Assembly: GCA_943914515.1 (NCBI GenBank)
Contig: CALUCI010000131.1
Coordinates: 1-15,791 of the forward strand
Length of the DNA: 15,791 bases
Origin: an uncultured Pseudomonas sp.
GTDB taxonomy: Bacteria; Pseudomonadota; Gammaproteobacteria; Pseudomonadales; Pseudomonadaceae
Direction: 5' to 3'
Every line of letters begins with the position of its first letter. Position 1 is the first letter of the stretch. This document shows, piece by piece, positions 13,546 to 15,791 of the stretch. Below the pieces are notes generated by a model. The model was given only the letters and a program-made list of their open reading frames with translations, searched no databases and had not been told where the DNA came from. Made by a program: the position numbers and the translations under genes.

Positions 13546-15468
13546 ATGACCCCACCTGGCGCGCATACCCAGCCGAGCGAACTCGCGGCCTTCGTCAACG
13601 AGCACTTCCCCGAGCGGCGGATCCGCCCGGACGGGGTGATTGCCCAGTCCTGGTATCGCAGTGTCATGCAGCACCGGCTCGACCCTGCCACCGCCACCCG
13701 CCTGGACATTCTTTGCGCCGACGATATCCGTCGCCATCAGCAACAACACCAGCAGTACCTGGACATCGCCAGCCAGGGCGTCAGCGGCCTGGCCCGACGC
13801 GTGGTGCCCGCCGGCTTTGCGGTGTTGCTCAGTGACGAACACGGCATCACCCTCGACGCCCGCCTGCCGCTCGAACACGAGCCGTACATCCGCTCGGGGC
13901 TGGTGGTCGGCGCCCGCTGGGACGAGTCGATTGCCGGCACCAACGGCATCGGCACCACCCTGGCTGCGGCCGAGCCGCTGATCATCCACCGCGAAGAGCA
14001 TTTCCTCACCGCCAATGCGCGCCTGAGCTGTTCCGTGGCGCCGATCTTCAATGCCCAGGGCCTGTTGCAGGGTTGCCTGAACGCCACCTGCCTGAACAGC
14101 AATGGCCCCAAGGAAAGCCAGTACCTCACGCTGCAACTGGTGATCCTCTACGCGCGCCTGATCGAGAACGCGCACTTTCGCCAGAGCTACCGGGATCGTC
14201 TCACCCTCTCGCTGAAACCGATCGACGAAATCGCCGACCTCGCCAACGAGCAACTGCTGGCCGTGGACGACAGTGGCCGGGTGATCGGCGCCAATCGCGC
14301 GGCGTTTGTCGCCCATGACCAGGCCGCCGGGCGCAATCTGCTGGGCTCGCTGATCGACCAGTTGCTGCCGATGGGCGTCGATGAGCTGTTGCGCCTGACC
14401 AATGGCGGCGCCCGTGGCCTGCGTCTGCGCGCCCGCCATGATGAAGCGCTGCTGGACCTGAGCCTGCGCATCCCCTCGGAGCAGCACCGCGTCGCGCCGG
14501 CACCGGCCAAGGCGCCGCGTTCCCGCCACCCTGATCTCGAACAACTGGCCGGCGCCGACCCGGCGCTGCAACAGGCGGTGCGACGCCTGCGCAAGGTCAT
14601 CGACAAAGACATCGCGATCCTCATCACCGGCGAAACCGGCACCGGCAAAGAGGCCTTCGCCCGGGCCATTCACCAGGCCAGCGCGCGTCAGGGCGGACCG
14701 TTCATTGCGCTCAATTGCGCGGCGATCCCCGAGAGCCTGATCGAGAGCGAGCTGTTCGGCTATCGTGGCGGCAGCTTCACCGGTGCCGAGAAAAAGGGCA
14801 TGAAGGGCAAGCTGGAACTGGCAAACGGCGGCACGCTGTTTCTCGACGAGATCGGTGATATGCCGGCTCATCTGCAGACGCGGCTGTTGCGGGTGCTGGC
14901 CGAACGGGAGATCTCCCCTATCGGCGCCCAGGTGCCGGTGCCGCTGGATATCCAGGTGATCTGCGCCACCCACCAGGACCTGAAGGGCATGCTGCGCGAC
15001 AAGGGTTTTCGCGAAGACCTGTTCTATCGCCTCAATGGCATGAACCTGCGCCTGCCGCCGCTGCGCGAGCGCAGCGACCGCGCGCAACTGATCCAGTACC
15101 TGCTCGACAGCCAGGCCGATGCCAGCGGCCTGCAACTCACCGACCAAGCCCGCCAGTGCCTGCTCGATGCGCCCTGGCCGGGCAACATCCGCCAGTTGCT
15201 GAATGCCCTGCGCTATGCGGTGGCGCTGGCCGAAGACGGCTGTATCGATGTCGATTGCCTGCCTGGCGAACTGCTGCACAGCAGCCTGCCGGCCCGGTCG
15301 GAAAACCCGCCTGCAAGCGACGAGCCGCAAGCGTCGGGTCTGTTGGAGTTGCTGCGCCGGCATCGCTGGAATATCAGCGCAGCGGCCAGCGAGCTGGGCG
15401 TGGCCCGTTCGACGCTTTACCGGCAGATGAAGAAGCAGCGGCTGGTGCAGCCTAACGATCGTCTGTGA
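13546..15468 (+). CDS. AcoR-like sigma-54-dependent transcriptional activator
   Basis: 640 residues from the ATG at 13546 with AGGGAG upstream. Domains in order: N-terminal helical segment; GAF-type sensory domain at about 75-215 (GTNGIGTTLAAAEPLIIHREEHF is characteristic of AcoR relatives); PAS-like segment at about 225-315; AAA+ domain at about 330-575 with Walker A GETGTGKE (362-369), sigma-54 contact loop GSFTGA (409-414), Walker B GTLFLDEIGD (429-438) and LFYRLNGMNLRLPPLRER; and a C-terminal Fis-type helix-turn-helix (about 608-628, WNISAAASELGVARSTLYRQM). The contact loop has Ser where the consensus has Ala. AcoR-type activators respond to small alcohols, ketones or aldehydes and switch on dehydrogenase genes. 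The convergent aldehyde dehydrogenase next to it is the likeliest target; no sigma-54 promoter was found inside the window. Confidence 0.93.
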   Translation: MTPPGAHTQPSELAAFVNEHFPERRIRPDGVIAQSWYRSVMQHRLDPATATRLDILCADDIRRHQQQHQQYLDIASQGVSGLARRVVPAGFAVLLSDEHGITLDARLPLEHEPYIRSGLVVGARWDESIAGTNGIGTTLAAAEPLIIHREEHFLTANARLSCSVAPIFNAQGLLQGCLNATCLNSNGPKESQYLTLQLVILYARLIENAHFRQSYRDRLTLSLKPIDEIADLANEQLLAVDDSGRVIGANRAAFVAHDQAAGRNLLGSLIDQLLPMGVDELLRLTNGGARGLRLRARHDEALLDLSLRIPSEQHRVAPAPAKAPRSRHPDLEQLAGADPALQQAVRRLRKVIDKDIAILITGETGTGKEAFARAIHQASARQGGPFIALNCAAIPESLIESELFGYRGGSFTGAEKKGMKGKLELANGGTLFLDEIGDMPAHLQTRLLRVLAEREISPIGAQVPVPLDIQVICATHQDLKGMLRDKGFREDLFYRLNGMNLRLPPLRERSDRAQLIQYLLDSQADASGLQLTDQARQCLLDAPWPGNIRQLLNALRYAVALAEDGCIDVDCLPGELLHSSLPARSENPPASDEPQASGLLELLRRHRWNISAAASELGVARSTLYRQMKKQRLVQPNDRL

Positions 15469-15478
15469 ACCTAAAACC

Positions 15479-15559
15479 ATCGCGGGTAAACCCGCTCCTA
15501 CGGGGGATTCACCCGCGAAACGGCGGTGATTCCTCCGTAGGAGCGGGTTCACCCGCGAT
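15479..15559. repeat. Inverted pair of REP elements (BIME-like), P. putida type
   Basis: Arms 15479-15507 and 15531-15559 are 29 bases each and match as inverted copies at 27 of 29 positions. Each holds the core CGCGGGT(A/G)AACCCGCTCCTACGG, itself a small hairpin. The spacer contains a third partial TTCACCCGCGA. It lies between convergent genes, starting 10 bases after the activator stop, and probably acts as a transcript-end hairpin or RAYT-mobilised repeat. Confidence 0.9.
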
Positions 15560-15581
15560 GGGCCGCCGCGATGGGCCGCGA

Positions 15582-15791
15582 TCAGGCCTGGATATACACC
15601 ACATGGGTATGGGTGTACTCGTACAGCCCATGCTTGCCATCAGCACCGCCGATACCGGACTTGCGCGTCCCGGCATGGAAGCCCTGCATGGCTTCGAAGT
15701 TCTCGCGGTTGATGTAGGTCTCGCCAAAGTCCAGTGAACGGGTCGCCTGCAGGGCCGCGCTCAGGCTGCCGGTGTAGATCGACGAGGTCAG
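15582..15791 (-). CDS. aldA: AldA-like aldehyde dehydrogenase, C-terminal end (cut by window edge)
   Basis: The last 69 codons and stop of a leftward gene whose start lies beyond the window. The segment LTSSIYTGSLSAALQATRSL, the motif FGETYINRENFEAMQGFHAG, then RKSGIGGADGKHGLYEYTHT and the end VVYIQA match, from memory, the C-terminus of E. coli AldA (lactaldehyde/glycolaldehyde dehydrogenase), including the GGADGKHG stretch that closes the catalytic domain. The enzyme would oxidise a small hydroxyaldehyde with NAD+. The catalytic Cys is outside the window, so substrate class rests on this end only. It is convergent with the AcoR-like activator and separated from it by the REP pair. Confidence 0.8.
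   Translation of the reverse strand: MTSSIYTGSLSAALQATRSLDFGETYINRENFEAMQGFHAGTRKSGIGGADGKHGLYEYTHTHVVYIQA

Noticed and set aside
13471..15552. 693-codon leftward open frame opposite the sigma-54 activator
   Set aside because: It is antisense to a protein with intact Walker A, Walker B and helix-turn-helix, and has no recognisable domain of its own.

Overview
The window is a piece of a Pseudomonas chromosome, most likely from the P. putida/P. fluorescens side of the genus. The evidence is high GC with typical Pseudomonas codon use, an inverted pair of REP elements of the P. putida type (15479-15559), a second REP-like hairpin (about 7590-7613), a DUF3077 protein, and iron-uptake and amine-catabolism genes of the kind usual in this genus. 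No rRNA, tRNA, CRISPR array, insertion sequence or phage gene was seen.

Left part (1-2775). A leftward pair, cut by the window edge, encodes a dicluster 4Fe-4S ferredoxin (198-680) and an FAD-binding flavoprotein (1-198, N-terminus only) that overlap by one base. The arrangement recalls the AprB/AprA type of complex. A 655-base non-coding stretch separates them from a divergent PucR/CdaR-type regulator (1336-2775), which may control the pair.

Iron block (2848-6952). It reads leftward: ECF sigma factor (FecI family), overlapping FecR-type anti-sigma regulator, then an STN-domain TonB-dependent siderophore receptor. A good Fur-box match (6934-6952) lies just upstream of the sigma gene. This is a complete cell-surface signalling cassette for a xenosiderophore or other ferric chelate.

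DUF3077 block (about 7104-7554). A small rightward DUF3077 gene is preceded by about 200 bases of unusually structured leader. It holds a 9-bp hairpin, then inverted repeats in the interleaved order A-B-A'-B', followed by second copies of A and B that could compete for the same partners. This is the strongest candidate for an undescribed regulatory RNA in the window.

Amine/amino-acid catabolic operon (7675-12439, leftward). The order is GabP-like permease, DadA/PuuB-like FAD oxidase, small EutQ/DUF861-like cupin, and CoA-acylating (methyl)malonate-semialdehyde dehydrogenase, ending in a strong terminator (7620-7653). Together they suggest uptake of a beta-amino acid or related amine, oxidative deamination to a semialdehyde, and conversion to acetyl-CoA or propionyl-CoA. 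The upstream region holds a perfect 20-bp palindrome and a possible Shine-Dalgarno-sequestering hairpin.

Right part (12733-15791). A pentapeptide-repeat protein is followed by an AcoR-like sigma-54 activator with a GSFTGA instead of GAFTGA loop. Convergent to it, across the REP pair, is the C-terminal end of an AldA-like aldehyde dehydrogenase, a plausible target of the activator.
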